From: a virus
Strand: one strand, 5' to 3'
DNA length: 40,534 nt
Virus record (IMG/VR): IMGVR_UViG_3300035703_000185
Span: 1-40,534 of that record
Shown: piece after piece, positions 12,912 through 22,680 of the stretch
Layout of the letters: each line of letters opens with the position of its first letter
Position numbering within the stretch: position 1 is the first letter of the stretch
Notes under the pieces: model-generated
The model's database searches: none
Told to the model about the DNA's origin: nothing
What the model saw: only the letters and a program-made list of their open reading frames with translations
Program-made: the position numbers and the translations under genes

Positions 12912-15900
12912 TCAGTCCCGGTCGTAGCGCGCTTGGATGCGAATGCGGTCGTCCAGCACCGTCGCCGGGCTGGGCGCCACGCAGCGGCCGACCCACACCG
13001 CAGCACCCGCTGCACCGGTGTTGAAGCGCAGCACGTTGCCGGTGGCCCAGCCCGCGCCCCACCCCGCCGCACGCAGCACGAAATAGGGCTCGCTGGTCAC
13101 CGGGTTGATCGGCGCGAGGTCGCTGCCGGTAGTGCCCGTGGCGATCACACCCAGGTCTTCGCCGACCACGTTGTAGGCCGTGCTGCTCGTGAACTGAATG
13201 CGCCAGCGCTGGGTGATGCAGTCCGCGTTGATCACCTCGATCGGGTGCGAGATCGCGTTGTACGCCGCGCCACTGGTCGGCGGGTTGCCGATCAGCTCAT
13301 CCGACCAGACATTCGTCCAGGTGTTCTGCGCGAACAGATTCGCCACCCGCGCCGACACATCGCCCCGCACCAGCGCCGAGCTGACCAGCGTGTTCGCCGC
13401 ATCGAAGTTGCGCGTCAGCGGCTGGGCGAAAGTCACCGTGCCGTCGATCTGCGCATCCGTGCAGAGCATCATGTCCTCGACCGTGTGCAGCGCGGTCAGC
13501 GGCTCGGTGTAGCCGGTCAGGTCGAGCGGGTCGGCCATGGTCACGCTGCCGGCGACGCGGTCGACGGTGAACAGGTCCGCCGGCACGCCCAGGCCGTTGG
13601 CCGCGTAGATCGCCACGCTGGCCAGCCCGCCGCGCGGCAGCATGTAGGTCTCGCCGGCTTCGACCGGGTTGTCGAGTGCGAAGGCCTGCGTGTCGTGCAT
13701 CACCAGCGTGTCGCCGGCGCGCAGCAGTTGCACGCGGCCGTCCTGCGGCAGGCGCACGGGGTTCACGCCGATGATTTCGGGGCTCAGCGGCAGGTTCGCC
13801 TGCACCACGCAGCTGAAGCGCACGGTGCCCGGCAGCGCCGGCTCGGGCCGCCAGATGTAGCCGTCGGCGTCGATTGCGTCCGCGTCGTACCACGGCGCGG
13901 CCAGGTCTTCCGGGCTCAGCCCGCTGGCGAGCACGTAGCGGCCGAATGCGACTTGCCAGGTGCCGTTGGCCGAGTCGACATAGCCGTGCATGTCGGCGGT
14001 GCTGATGTTGCCGTTCTGGTCCGCGAGCGCGGTGATCTGCGCGCCGTCCACGTACCGGTTTGCCTGCACGATCAGGCTGCCCGGCCGCACCGGCGCGCCC
14101 GGCGCCAGCCCCGTGGCTGCCGACAGCGGCAGCGGTCGCAGCTGGGTCAGCAGGGCCCGCACATCCAGCGCAGGCGCGATACCGCCGGGCCAGCTGGTGA
14201 TCACCGCCTCGCCGGTGCTGTAGCTCAGCGTGCCGGCATCCACGCCGGCGCCGTTGATCGGGCTGGGGTTGCGCACCAGCCGGCCGCCGCGGTCCACGTA
14301 GCGCGCGCCGCCCAGCGTGAAAAGCACGCTGCCGGGCACGATCGTGTTGCTGGTGCCGCGCGTCAGCCGCACGCGCACCGGCGGGGCCGGCACGCTCTGC
14401 GTCTGCGCGCCGTCGGTCACGCCGTCTTGTTTGTACTGCAGCGTAACAGCGCTGCCGTTTTGGAAACCCACGCTGCGGGTTTCGTTGGTGATGCCCACCG
14501 GCCACAGGCCGAACTGCGCCTGCGCCGCGAAGTAGCCGGTGCTCGGGTCGACCACGCGCGCCGGCAGGCCCTGCTCGAAGTCGCTGTAGCTCAGCACCGG
14601 CGTGATGGCGGTGAAGTCCGGGTCGAAGGTGATCTCGCCCGTCGTGTAGTTGACCGCGCTGCCGGCCTTGATCACGCCGGCCGCGTCCACCAGCTGGCCG
14701 ATGCCGTTGTCCGTCAGCTGCTGCGCGGTGCTGATGCTCAGCAGGCCCTGCTGGATCGTCTGCGGGTAGGTGATCAGGATGCTGCGCGGCCGCACCGGGG
14801 CCTCGGCCGCGGTGATCGTGATCGTGCTGCCGCTCTTCGTGGGGTTGAAGATCTCCGTCTCGACCGCGCCGCTTTCGTACGCGAGTTCGAAGGTCGCGGT
14901 GCTGTCCGGCAGCAGGGTCGGCCGCAGCGCCAGCTGGCCGGTGCCGTAGATGATTCGGCCAGTCGCGTCGCCAGTGATGCCGCCCACGCCGTTGTCGGTG
15001 GCCGTGCGCGTGACGCCGCCGGCTTCCCACTCGATTTCGAGCGTGCCCGGCTCGCAGTTGCCGGCCGCCAGCGTGATCTCGACCTCGGGCACCTGGGTGC
15101 CGATCGCCTGCGTGCGGATCTCGTAGGTGCTGTTCTGGCCCCAGCTGAAGATGATGCTGCTGCCCACATCCGGCAGCGCGCCCAGGGTGACGCTGGCCGT
15201 GCCGGTGATGTAGTTGATGCTGCCCACGCCCACACCCGGATCCGCCCGCAGCGAGCCCGCGCCGTCGTCGACCAGGGTGTAGCGCTTGCCCAGCGCGCGG
15301 TAGCTCACCTGCACGCTGCCCGGCGCCGGCGTGGGCGCCAGGTTCGCGATGTAGACCGTGCCGCGGTTGCCGAGCGTCACGCGGCGGTTCTCGGTGATGG
15401 CGGCCTCGGAGACATCGATGTACGGCTCGGCCAGTAGACGGATTTCGCCGGGCTGGATCTGGCCGCCGAAAGTGATCACGAAACTGAAGGTGCCGGCCTC
15501 GGAGTCGGCCACCACATCCGAGATACCGGGCGCCGCACCCGCGGTGAGCACGAAGCTGCCGTCCGGCTGCTCTGTCCACTCGCCGAAGTTGGCGGCGCTG
15601 CGCTCGATACGGATCTTCGCGGTGCCGCGGCGCCAGGGCATGGGCGACAGGCACGAGATAGTCTGCGTGCCCACCGGCAGCGTCGACCAGTCAAAGGGCT
15701 GCTGCACCAGCGTGATCGACGCGCCGGCCGGGTCCAGCCGCTTCGTGGTGCCATTCACCGGCGCATTGACCACCGGCGACTCGCTCACCGCCGCCGGCAC
15801 CAGCTGGCCGAACACGCTTTCGCACTTGATCGTGAGGTCGCCGATGCTGGCATTCACCGCCAGCGGCACGGTGCCGTAGTAGCGCGCCGCGTTGCTGACC

Positions 15901-16565
15901 ACGCTGGCGCGCAGCAGGCTGCCGGCTTGGATGGCGCCGTCGGCTTTCTGCACGCGCATCTCGCGGTTCGGCTGCGTGCCCGGCCATTCGTTCTGCAAGG
16001 CCTGCGAGATGGTCAGCGTGATCACGCGCGCGGGGTAGTCGCCGCGGTCGTCGGTGAAGATCTCGACGCGGTGCGCGATATCGGTCACGCGGATGAACTC
16101 TGTCAGCGTGCCCGCCTGATTCGCTAGCACGTACACCTCGCCGATCTCCGGCAGCGGCAGGTCAGGCCGCTGGAACACCAGCACCGTGCGCTGGCCGGCC
16201 AGCTGGCGGTCGTACGGCAGCATGCGCGTGACCACGCTGGCGTCGAGGTAGCGTTCGACCGCGTTGGCCGCCGTGGCGCGCTGGTCCGCCCAGCCGCGCG
16301 TGCTGAACAGGAACGCGCTCACCGCCGGGTCGGTCGGCACCGCCTGCACGATGAAGTGCAGGCCCAGGAAGGTGCTGGCGTCCTCTGTGTTCGCGATCGC
16401 GAAGAACTTGCGCAGGCTCACCGCGCCGTTGGTGCGGTCGATTCGGTCGACATCGTCGAACAGGTTGTTGATCTGCCCGTCGACGATCTCGACCGTGGTG
16501 GCCAGGCCGCCGCCGTCGGGGTTGTCGGTCAGCCGCTGCGGGCGATAGAGCTTGATGTCGGTCAT
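12912..16565 (-). CDS. Giant tail-tip protein with repeated Ig-like modules, 1217 aa
   Basis: The largest gene after the tape measure. From about residue 400 it contains repeated beta modules, each with an acidic turn and an Y-x-T-G strand: DDGAGSLRADPG...INYITGTASVTLG, DNGVGGITGDATGRIIYGTG, DNGIGQLVDAAG...VNYTTGEITFDP, and LSYSTGEAVITSW. These lie at about residues 453, 540, 640 and 782, and a weaker version near 865. Such modules occur in phage tail-tip and host-attachment proteins. The N-terminus (MTDIKLYRPQRLTDNPDGGG) may anchor it to the tail. No enzymatic motif is seen. Confidence 0.75.
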   Translation of the reverse strand: MTDIKLYRPQRLTDNPDGGGLATTVEIVDGQINNLFDDVDRIDRTNGAVSLRKFFAIANTEDASTFLGLHFIVQAVPTDPAVSAFLFSTRGWADQRATAANAVERYLDASVVTRMLPYDRQLAGQRTVLVFQRPDLPLPEIGEVYVLANQAGTLTEFIRVTDIAHRVEIFTDDRGDYPARVITLTISQALQNEWPGTQPNREMRVQKADGAIQAGSLLRASVVSNAARYYGTVPLAVNASIGDLTIKCESVFGQLVPAAVSESPVVNAPVNGTTKRLDPAGASITLVQQPFDWSTLPVGTQTISCLSPMPWRRGTAKIRIERSAANFGEWTEQPDGSFVLTAGAAPGISDVVADSEAGTFSFVITFGGQIQPGEIRLLAEPYIDVSEAAITENRRVTLGNRGTVYIANLAPTPAPGSVQVSYRALGKRYTLVDDGAGSLRADPGVGVGSINYITGTASVTLGALPDVGSSIIFSWGQNSTYEIRTQAIGTQVPEVEITLAAGNCEPGTLEIEWEAGGVTRTATDNGVGGITGDATGRIIYGTGQLALRPTLLPDSTATFELAYESGAVETEIFNPTKSGSTITITAAEAPVRPRSILITYPQTIQQGLLSISTAQQLTDNGIGQLVDAAGVIKAGSAVNYTTGEITFDPDFTAITPVLSYSDFEQGLPARVVDPSTGYFAAQAQFGLWPVGITNETRSVGFQNGSAVTLQYKQDGVTDGAQTQSVPAPPVRVRLTRGTSNTIVPGSVLFTLGGARYVDRGGRLVRNPSPINGAGVDAGTLSYSTGEAVITSWPGGIAPALDVRALLTQLRPLPLSAATGLAPGAPVRPGSLIVQANRYVDGAQITALADQNGNISTADMHGYVDSANGTWQVAFGRYVLASGLSPEDLAAPWYDADAIDADGYIWRPEPALPGTVRFSCVVQANLPLSPEIIGVNPVRLPQDGRVQLLRAGDTLVMHDTQAFALDNPVEAGETYMLPRGGLASVAIYAANGLGVPADLFTVDRVAGSVTMADPLDLTGYTEPLTALHTVEDMMLCTDAQIDGTVTFAQPLTRNFDAANTLVSSALVRGDVSARVANLFAQNTWTNVWSDELIGNPPTSGAAYNAISHPIEVINADCITQRWRIQFTSSTAYNVVGEDLGVIATGTTGSDLAPINPVTSEPYFVLRAAGWGAGWATGNVLRFNTGAAGAAVWVGRCVAPSPATVLDDRIRIQARYDRD

Positions 16566-16568
16566 GGC

Positions 16569-17000
16569 TTAGGGGTCCGGAGTGACGATGGCGCTCACGG
16601 CCAGCAGCCGCAGCTCGATCAGGTACAGGTCAGTGGCCTGCTGCGGCACGATGTGCTTCCAGGGGCGCGCGCTGAAGCGCTCGGCACCGCTGCCGCGAAA
16701 CAGCACGGTGGTGGTGCGGCCGTCGGGCAGCTCCAGCGCGAGCGGCGTCGACTGCGTGCGCGGCGTGTCCACCAGCGCGCGCAGCGCTTCCACCGTGGCG
16801 CGCGCGGCCAGCGCCCAGTAGTTGCCGCCCTCTTGCCCGCTGCGCAGCGTGATCGGCCGGCCGGTAAGCTGCGCCGACTCTTCGACCAGCAGCGCGCCGG
16901 CGAGGCTGATCTCGACCTGCTGGGCGACCGGCGACCAGTCGTATTCGTCGACCCATTCCAGGTCGTCAGGCAGGGCGACGCCGCCGAGGTTGCTGGCCAT
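16569..17000 (-). CDS. Tail protein downstream of the tape measure, 143 aa
   Basis: Begins MASNLGGVALPDDLEWVDEY and overlaps the tape-measure stop by one base. It has alternating strands (VEISLAGALLVEESAQLTGR, then PITLRSGQEGGNYWA) and a helix. The position directly after the tape measure is that of distal tail components such as lambda M-like proteins, but the sequence does not let me name the family. Likely a distal-tail or tip-complex subunit. Confidence 0.7.
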   Translation of the reverse strand: MASNLGGVALPDDLEWVDEYDWSPVAQQVEISLAGALLVEESAQLTGRPITLRSGQEGGNYWALAARATVEALRALVDTPRTQSTPLALELPDGRTTTVLFRGSGAERFSARPWKHIVPQQATDLYLIELRLLAVSAIVTPDP

Positions 17001-20000
17001 CAGATTCGAAACCTCTGTCCGGTGATGCCGCGCGAGCTGACGCCGAGGATCTGCACCACGCGCTGGGCGATCTGCTCAATCGCCGGGTCGCCCAGCTCGC
17101 CCAGCAGCTCGCCAGGCTTCTGGCGGTTGGCCGCGATCAGCTCGATCTTCTGCGGCGGCAGGTTCTCCCGCGTCGAGGCCAGCTCGCGCGTCAGCCCGAC
17201 CTGCTGCGTCAGCGCGGTGACAGACGCCTGCTGCACACCGGCGCGCTCTTTCTCCACTTCGAGCAGCTGGCGCGCGTACTCGAGATTGCGCTCGCGCTCG
17301 GCCTCCAGGCTCAGCGTGGCGTTCTGCGCAATGTCGGCGCTGGTGTTGGCGAGGTTCTGCGCACTGCGGTTGCTGTTGTTGTAGGCGCGCTCGAGCTCTT
17401 CGACTGTGTCCGTGGCCAGCTTGATGCGGTCGATCTGGCGCTGGTAGAACTGCTCGATGGTGAAGCCGGTGCCACGGACGCGCTCGCCCACCCGCAGCGT
17501 GCTGTCGAAGGCCTCTTCCGCTGCACCCCCCAGCGCCACCGCCCTGTCGCGCAGTTCGCCGAACTTGGCACCCAACGCCGCCAGCGGCCCGCCGGTGACA
17601 GTGCTGGCGCCGCGGCCGATGTTGCCGAAGCTGTCGTCGGCGGCTTGCTCGACACTGCGCAGCGCATCGCTGGCACCGCCCGCAGCGCCACTGATCCCGC
17701 CCAGGCTGCTGGCCGCGCGGTCGCTCGACGCGCTGAACCGATCCAGCGCAGCCTTCGTGTCGTTGATTTGCACCGTGGTGCTGTTGATCTGCCCCTCGAC
17801 GCCCGCGAGCTGCGCCTGCAGTGCCGAGGTGTCAATGCCATCGCGCAGGCCCTGGGCGATGGCGCCGGCTAGCTGGTTGGCCTTGGCGGCCAGCTGGCTG
17901 CGCGAGGCGTCGAGGGTCGCCAGCAGCGCGCGAGTCGCTTCCTCGCCCGCGTCCACGATCTGCTGGAAGCTGCCGGCGGCTTTGCTGGCGGCGTCTTCAA
18001 TGCCCTTGATGCGCGCCTTCGTGGCGTCCATCAGTGTGTTGAATTGCTCGGCGCTCAGCCGACCTTTGTCGAACGCCGTCTTCAGCAGCTCGCCAAGACG
18101 CTCGACTTCGGCAACCGTCTGACTGCGACCCAGGGCATTGTTGAACGCCTCACCGATCTGCGCGCCGGTCGACTCGGCATTGACCACGATGCGTGCGAAC
18201 ACACCGAGGATCTTCTCGCCCTCTTCTGTGATGGCGTTGCCGGCGTTCTGTGCAGAGACGCCCAGCTCCTTGAGCGCATCGGCCAGGTCGCGCGCTTGGC
18301 TTTGGTCGGCGAAAGCCGCCTTCTTCGCGCGATCGATCCGGGCGAAGCCTTCGGCAACCACGTCCAGTGCGGTCTTGAACTCGCCAAGGCGACGCTGCGC
18401 GTCTTCCAGCGCTGCGGCGTCGTTGGCCTCCTTGGCCTTGGCCTGCACCGCTGTGAAGTAGCGCTCGGCTGCTTCCAGCCGCTGCCGGTAAAGGATCAGG
18501 TCGCCTTCGCCCAAGGCATTGAGCTGTTCCTGCGTCTTGATCTGAGTGTCGGCGTACTTGCCGTAGACCCTGATCACTTCCTCGATCAAGGCCGCGCGAT
18601 CGCGCGCGTACTGCCGCTGACTAGCCTCGAAAGACTCCAGCTCGAGCAGGCTCTGCTGGTACGCGTTGATCGCCTCATTGAGCCGCTTGAATTGGCCCAT
18701 CAGGAAGTCGAACGCGATGATGCCGATCGCGATCTTGATGTTGGCCGGGATAGCCGCCAGCCGCGCGCCCAGACCACCGACCACACCGGTCAGCGTGCGG
18801 GCCTGCACTGCCGCCGCGACCATGCCCTGCGCACTCGCCGCCAGGCCAGCGATGAAGGGCGCGAACCGCACCGCGAGATACGCCTTGCCCAGCAGGATCA
18901 GCGCGCCCGAGTAGTCGCGCACGAACACCACGGCCGACTTCACCGCCTCGGCCGTGGCGACGATGCCATCGCTCACGCTCTTGGCGTACTGGGTCAGCGT
19001 GCCGTCGGCAGCGAGGCGCCGCACTTCGGCATTCAGCGCCGCCAGCTGGTTCTTGAAGAACTCGAGCACGCCGCTGTTCGCGACCGTCTCCAGAAACTCC
19101 TGCGCGCGGTTTCGCACCAGCTGGAACTGTGCGCCGAGCGTGCTCAGGCCACGCGCCGCGGCGCCCTCGCTGGCGCGGCCGATCTCCTGCAGCAATGCCT
19201 GGATCGTCTCGCGGCCGAGCTCGCCGCGCTCCGACAGCCGCTGCAGCTCCTGAACGTTCTTGCCGGTCGCCTGCGCCAGCAGATCCCACACCGGCACGCC
19301 ACGCTCGACCAGCTGCAGGATTTCCTCACCCTGCAGTTTCTGTTTCGACCACGCCTGGCCGACGGCGAGGATGATGCCTTCCAGCTGCTGCTGCGAACCG
19401 CCCAGCTTCGTGTTCTGGTCGATCAGGCTTTGCAGCGTGCCGTCGAGCGGATCCAGCCCGAAGCCCTTCAGCCGGGCCGCGGCCTCGGTGATGGCGTCGA
19501 AGCTCTGCCCGTTTTCATCCGCGATGCGGCGCAGCTCGCCGAAGACGCGGTTGGCTTCTTCCTGCGTGCCATACAGGCCTTCGAGCCTATCGCGCGTGCG
19601 CTCGGCTTCGTCACCGATGCGGGCGATGCCGGCGACGGCCTGCCCGGCTTCGCGCAAGCCCAGGAACACGCCGACGCTCGCGAGCACACCGCGCAGGCGA
19701 TCGAAGATGCCGATGCCGCGCTGCGCGGAATCGTTGACGCGGTCCTGACCCTGCGCCGCTTCGGCCGCGGCGGCGCGGTGGCGCTGCAGCGCTCCGGCAC
19801 TGGTGCGGCTGGCTGCGGCCAACCGGCGGAAGCGCTCATCCCCGTCGGCCAGCCGGCGAGCCGTGGCTTCAGCCGCCTCGGCGGTGGCGCGCAGGGCCTG
19901 AGCATTCGCCAGCGCCTGCTGCCGCGCCACGTCGAGCGATCGCGCCAGATCGGCCTGCGACTTTCCAAGGCCTTCGGAGGCGCGCTGCGCGGCCTGCAGA

Positions 20001-20563
20001 TTGGTGCGCGCGCTGGCGAGCTCGCTGTCCAGCTTTTCCTGCGCGTTGGCAGCGCGCTCGTACTCGCGCGTGGCGCCGTTCAGCGCGGTGCTGGCCTGAG
20101 CAAAGGCGCGCTCGGCGGCTTTCTGAGCGTCGGCCGTTTCCTTGACTGCGATCTTCAGCTCGCGCTGGACCAACAGGCTCTTGTTGCCGCTCTCCGCGTA
20201 CTGCTGCTGCTCAAGGCGCACCTGCGCGGAGGCCGCACGCGCACGCTCCAAGGCCTCGGAGGCTTCTTGCTGTACGCGCGTCTGCAGCTGCAGCCGAAGC
20301 CCAGCGCGATCGACTGCCGCGGCAAGCTCGCCCTGCTCTTGCTGCAGCTGCTGAGTGCGCTGGGTCAGGCGCTCCAGGCCCGCCGATGCCGCTGCGGTTT
20401 TCTGCAGCTCATCCAGCTGGCGCACGAAGTCGCCCATGGCGTCGTCGCTGACTTCCGCCGTGGTGTTCAGCTCTTTGATGGCCGCTGCGAGCTTCAGAAC
20501 CTCGGGGTCACCCGAGGTCTGCAGCACCAGCTCGATGACCTGTTCAAACGCTGCGTTGGCCAT
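17000..20563 (-). CDS. Tape measure protein, 1187 aa
   Basis: A long Ala/Gln/Glu-rich helical protein that sets tail length. Residues about 50-290 are coiled coil. Around 300-520 lies the N-terminal tape-measure domain (GIARIGDEAERTRDRLEGLY, GQAWSKQKLQGEEILQLVER, LAQATGKNVQELQRLSERGE). Hydrophobic segments around 550-600 (LILLGKAYLAVRFAPFIAGL and a following stretch with IAIGIIAFDFLMG) could cross the host membrane during DNA entry. At 3.56 kb it is one of the two longest tail genes. A 1187-residue tape would fit a siphovirus tail in the 150-180 nm range by the usual rough proportion. Confidence 0.93.
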   Translation of the reverse strand: MANAAFEQVIELVLQTSGDPEVLKLAAAIKELNTTAEVSDDAMGDFVRQLDELQKTAAASAGLERLTQRTQQLQQEQGELAAAVDRAGLRLQLQTRVQQEASEALERARAASAQVRLEQQQYAESGNKSLLVQRELKIAVKETADAQKAAERAFAQASTALNGATREYERAANAQEKLDSELASARTNLQAAQRASEGLGKSQADLARSLDVARQQALANAQALRATAEAAEATARRLADGDERFRRLAAASRTSAGALQRHRAAAAEAAQGQDRVNDSAQRGIGIFDRLRGVLASVGVFLGLREAGQAVAGIARIGDEAERTRDRLEGLYGTQEEANRVFGELRRIADENGQSFDAITEAAARLKGFGLDPLDGTLQSLIDQNTKLGGSQQQLEGIILAVGQAWSKQKLQGEEILQLVERGVPVWDLLAQATGKNVQELQRLSERGELGRETIQALLQEIGRASEGAAARGLSTLGAQFQLVRNRAQEFLETVANSGVLEFFKNQLAALNAEVRRLAADGTLTQYAKSVSDGIVATAEAVKSAVVFVRDYSGALILLGKAYLAVRFAPFIAGLAASAQGMVAAAVQARTLTGVVGGLGARLAAIPANIKIAIGIIAFDFLMGQFKRLNEAINAYQQSLLELESFEASQRQYARDRAALIEEVIRVYGKYADTQIKTQEQLNALGEGDLILYRQRLEAAERYFTAVQAKAKEANDAAALEDAQRRLGEFKTALDVVAEGFARIDRAKKAAFADQSQARDLADALKELGVSAQNAGNAITEEGEKILGVFARIVVNAESTGAQIGEAFNNALGRSQTVAEVERLGELLKTAFDKGRLSAEQFNTLMDATKARIKGIEDAASKAAGSFQQIVDAGEEATRALLATLDASRSQLAAKANQLAGAIAQGLRDGIDTSALQAQLAGVEGQINSTTVQINDTKAALDRFSASSDRAASSLGGISGAAGGASDALRSVEQAADDSFGNIGRGASTVTGGPLAALGAKFGELRDRAVALGGAAEEAFDSTLRVGERVRGTGFTIEQFYQRQIDRIKLATDTVEELERAYNNSNRSAQNLANTSADIAQNATLSLEAERERNLEYARQLLEVEKERAGVQQASVTALTQQVGLTRELASTRENLPPQKIELIAANRQKPGELLGELGDPAIEQIAQRVVQILGVSSRGITGQRFRI

Positions 20564-21246
20564 CAGAGAATCCCCTGCTTGGCGAGGCGGCGCTGCAGCT
20601 CAGCGACATGGAAGTCGCGGGCGCGCTCGATCACCTTCAGCCGAGGGGCATCGCTTCCCAGGCTCCGCAACTTCAGCAGCGTGTCTTGCGACCGCTGCTG
20701 ATTGCCCTTGCCCTGGGCCACCAACTCATCGCCGCGCATCATGTCGTTGGGTGACGGCCCGTAGAGCATTTCCAGCGGCCCGCGCCCGACGCGCTTCGGG
20801 CCCTTGAACGGGCGGATGCGCGCTGCCTGCCGGTCGTTGCCGTACTTCTTCTTGCCGCTGCTGTTCATGAACGCGCTTTCGATCATCAGCTGACGACCGC
20901 GCACGATGTTCACGGTGACGCCTGGCGACTTGGGGCCGGCCCACTTGGCGCCGAAGTCCATCAGCGGGAATCGCGTCTTCCACGCATGCAGGAAAATCGA
21001 GGCGCCGGTGATCTCGGTGAAAAGCCGCTTGTCGAGCTTCTTGCGCGGGATGTTGAAGACCGTGCTGATGCCCTCGCGCGCGAAACTCATCATGCGGCGC
21101 GCGGTGCTTACCGCCACTTCTTTCTGGACGCGGTCGCCGCGCTTCACCGCCGCACCGACGCGCGCCTCCAGGCCGAACTGGCGATTGGCCAGCTTGCCGT
21201 TGGTGGCCAGCTTGATCGTGCGGGAGAAGCGGTTTCGACGCGCCAT
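20563..21246 (-). CDS. Minor tail protein Z-like, 227 aa
   Basis: A basic protein with the pattern of the lambda minor tail protein Z family: helical N-terminus (FGLEARVGAAVKRGDRVQKE), then GISTVFNIPRKKLDKRLF, a beta part (GVTVNIVRGRQLMIESAFMN) and a basic end. In lambda, Z acts in tail completion at the head-proximal end. Here it sits between the tail tube and tape measure, the place where lambda-like phages usually carry the frameshifted chaperones G/GT, which I do not find. The start was moved to the second Met (ATG 21246). Confidence 0.75.
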   Translation of the reverse strand: MARRNRFSRTIKLATNGKLANRQFGLEARVGAAVKRGDRVQKEVAVSTARRMMSFAREGISTVFNIPRKKLDKRLFTEITGASIFLHAWKTRFPLMDFGAKWAGPKSPGVTVNIVRGRQLMIESAFMNSSGKKKYGNDRQAARIRPFKGPKRVGRGPLEMLYGPSPNDMMRGDELVAQGKGNQQRSQDTLLKLRSLGSDAPRLKVIERARDFHVAELQRRLAKQGIL

Positions 21247-21277
21247 GCTGTGCCTCGACAAGGATCGATGAAACGAC

Positions 21278-21348
21278 CCCCGCGCGCCCTAGTCTGGGCT
21301 CTCCCTGACCGGTCCCACGCAACAGCGTGAGCGTTCAGGCGCGCGGGG
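21278..21348 (-). ncRNA. Long-range hairpin element between tail-tube and Z-like genes
   Basis: CCCCGCGCGCC (21278-21288) pairs perfectly with GGCGCGCGGGG (21338-21348), enclosing 49 bases that contain an inner hairpin (CACGC-AACA-GCGTG, 21316-21329). The 110-base gap is unusually large for this compact genome. In the leftward mRNA this would fold into a branched structure just after the abundant tail-tube gene. No T run follows, so it is more likely an mRNA-stability or partial-termination element than a standard terminator. Confidence 0.5.
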
Positions 21349-21356
21349 CTCAGGCC

Positions 21357-22142
21357 TTACGTGTAGTTCACGAAGGTGTAGGGCGCGCTCTCGCCATCTG
21401 CCACCACGCAGGCGCCGGTCAGCGTCACCTGGATGGGCTGGTCGGAAAGCCAATCGACCTCGCCGTCGACGCCCAGCGTGGCCTGCGGGATGCGCAGCTC
21501 GCCGCTCTCTCCGCTGATGCGGTCTTCCATGTCGCCGGTGATGTAGAAGTCGCGAGTCGGCACAGCGCCGCCCTCGATCGTCACCGACACATGGGCGTCG
21601 TAGCTGGCCGTGATCAGCAGCGTGTCGCCCACTTCGATCGCCGCACCCACCGGCGTCAGCTGGCCACGGCGCAGGTCGATCTTGTAGTCGGTGCCCGCGA
21701 CCAGCGTGGTGGCGCCAATCTTGACCACCGGCGCCGGCGAGGCCGCGAGCTTGCGGTACGGCAGCTGGATCGGGGCATCCACGCGGGTCACGGCGACGGG
21801 AGAGTCCGTGATGGACCCCGCGGTGACGGTCGCCGTCGACGACTGACCGAACAGCATGCTGGCCAGCATCAGGGTCGGCACTTCGAGCAGCTGGGCGGTG
21901 ACAGTGGTGGTGCCCGGCAGCTGCGAGCGCAGCACCGGCTGCTGGTAGCGCGCGCCACGGCGCTTGCTGATGACGTTCTGCTCTTCGCCGGCCTCGTAGC
22001 CGAAGACCAGGCTGTTGGTTTCCAGAGGCTGGTTGAGATCCGGGTCCGCCGGCTCGGGAATGACGGGGGTCAACGCCCCGTTGCTGCCTCGCTGCCAGAA
22101 CCGGATATCACCGGCGAACTGGCGCACTTTGGTCTGTGCCAT
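21357..22142 (-). CDS. Major tail tube protein
   Basis: A 261-aa protein with the beta-rich composition of a tail tube subunit: KVRQFAGDIRFWQRGSNGAL at the start, then TATVTAGSITDSPVAVTRVD, GTDYKIDLRRGQLTPVG and DTLLITASYDAHVSVTIEGG. The central GTDYKID...G..T...AI..GDTLLI.Y module is often found in tube proteins with an added Ig-like domain. It lies between the tail-terminator gene and the tape-measure region, as expected. A purine-rich site (agagga) precedes the ATG. It should be the most abundant tail protein. Confidence 0.88.
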   Translation of the reverse strand: MAQTKVRQFAGDIRFWQRGSNGALTPVIPEPADPDLNQPLETNSLVFGYEAGEEQNVISKRRGARYQQPVLRSQLPGTTTVTAQLLEVPTLMLASMLFGQSSTATVTAGSITDSPVAVTRVDAPIQLPYRKLAASPAPVVKIGATTLVAGTDYKIDLRRGQLTPVGAAIEVGDTLLITASYDAHVSVTIEGGAVPTRDFYITGDMEDRISGESGELRIPQATLGVDGEVDWLSDQPIQVTLTGACVVADGESAPYTFVNYT

Positions 22143-22218
22143 TGTCGCGTCCTCTTGGGGGTGGAATGTCCGCCGGTGGGCGGTGCATGCGGCCGCGGGA
22201 TGCGGCCTGTGCTCTTGC

Positions 22219-22680
22219 TCAGGGTGGCGTCAGGCTCTCCGTCAGTAGCGCGGTGAGGGTCAGCCGCACGATGATCAGCCGCAGCGATGCAGGCCTGGAC
22301 TCGATCTCTTGCCCCTGGATCTCGAACGCGGACACGCCCTGCGGCAGCCACTCGCGCGAGCCGGTGCCAAGTGCCAGCGCCACATCTGCCAACACGCGAT
22401 GGGCAGAGCGCTGCGCTTCTGTCGGCGGGCCCGGCACGATGCAGTCGACGATCACGGTGGTGGTGTCTTTCTTCGTGCGCGGCCCGCTGCTCTGAATGTC
22501 GCGGCTCAGGTCGTTGGTGTAGACGTAAGCCCGCAGGCTGATCTCGCCGGCGAGCTCTTCCAGCGCATAGCCTTCGATGCGCACATCGGCGCCGAGGTCG
22601 CTGCGGAAGCTGGGCTGCTCGATGATCTGCAGGCGCTGCTGGATTGCCTCCAACAGCTGATAGCTCAGCGGCTCAGACAC
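22219..22680 (-). CDS. Tail terminator (gpU-like) protein, 153 aa
   Basis: Starts MSEPLSYQLLEAIQQRLQII. It has the compact alpha/beta layout of tail-terminator proteins: N-terminal helix, then YALEELAGEISLRAYVYTND, a central TVIVDCIVPGPP strand, the helix HRVLADVALALGTG and a closing beta strand (RLIIVRLTLTALL). Its position between FII-like and tail-tube genes matches the lambda U place. It probably caps the tail tube and ends polymerisation. It overlaps the FII-like gene by 8 bases. Confidence 0.75.
   Translation of the reverse strand: MSEPLSYQLLEAIQQRLQIIEQPSFRSDLGADVRIEGYALEELAGEISLRAYVYTNDLSRDIQSSGPRTKKDTTTVIVDCIVPGPPTEAQRSAHRVLADVALALGTGSREWLPQGVSAFEIQGQEIESRPASLRLIIVRLTLTALLTESLTPP

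Noticed and set aside
12933-15437. Long plus-strand frames opposite tail genes
   Set aside because: These Arg/His/Ala-rich frames are typical GC-rich antisense shadows without ribosome sites or recognisable domains.
22143-22218. Small hairpins and ATGCGGCC repeats upstream of the tail tube gene
   Set aside because: Short, GC-driven pairing in a region with a normal ribosome site; not strong enough to call.
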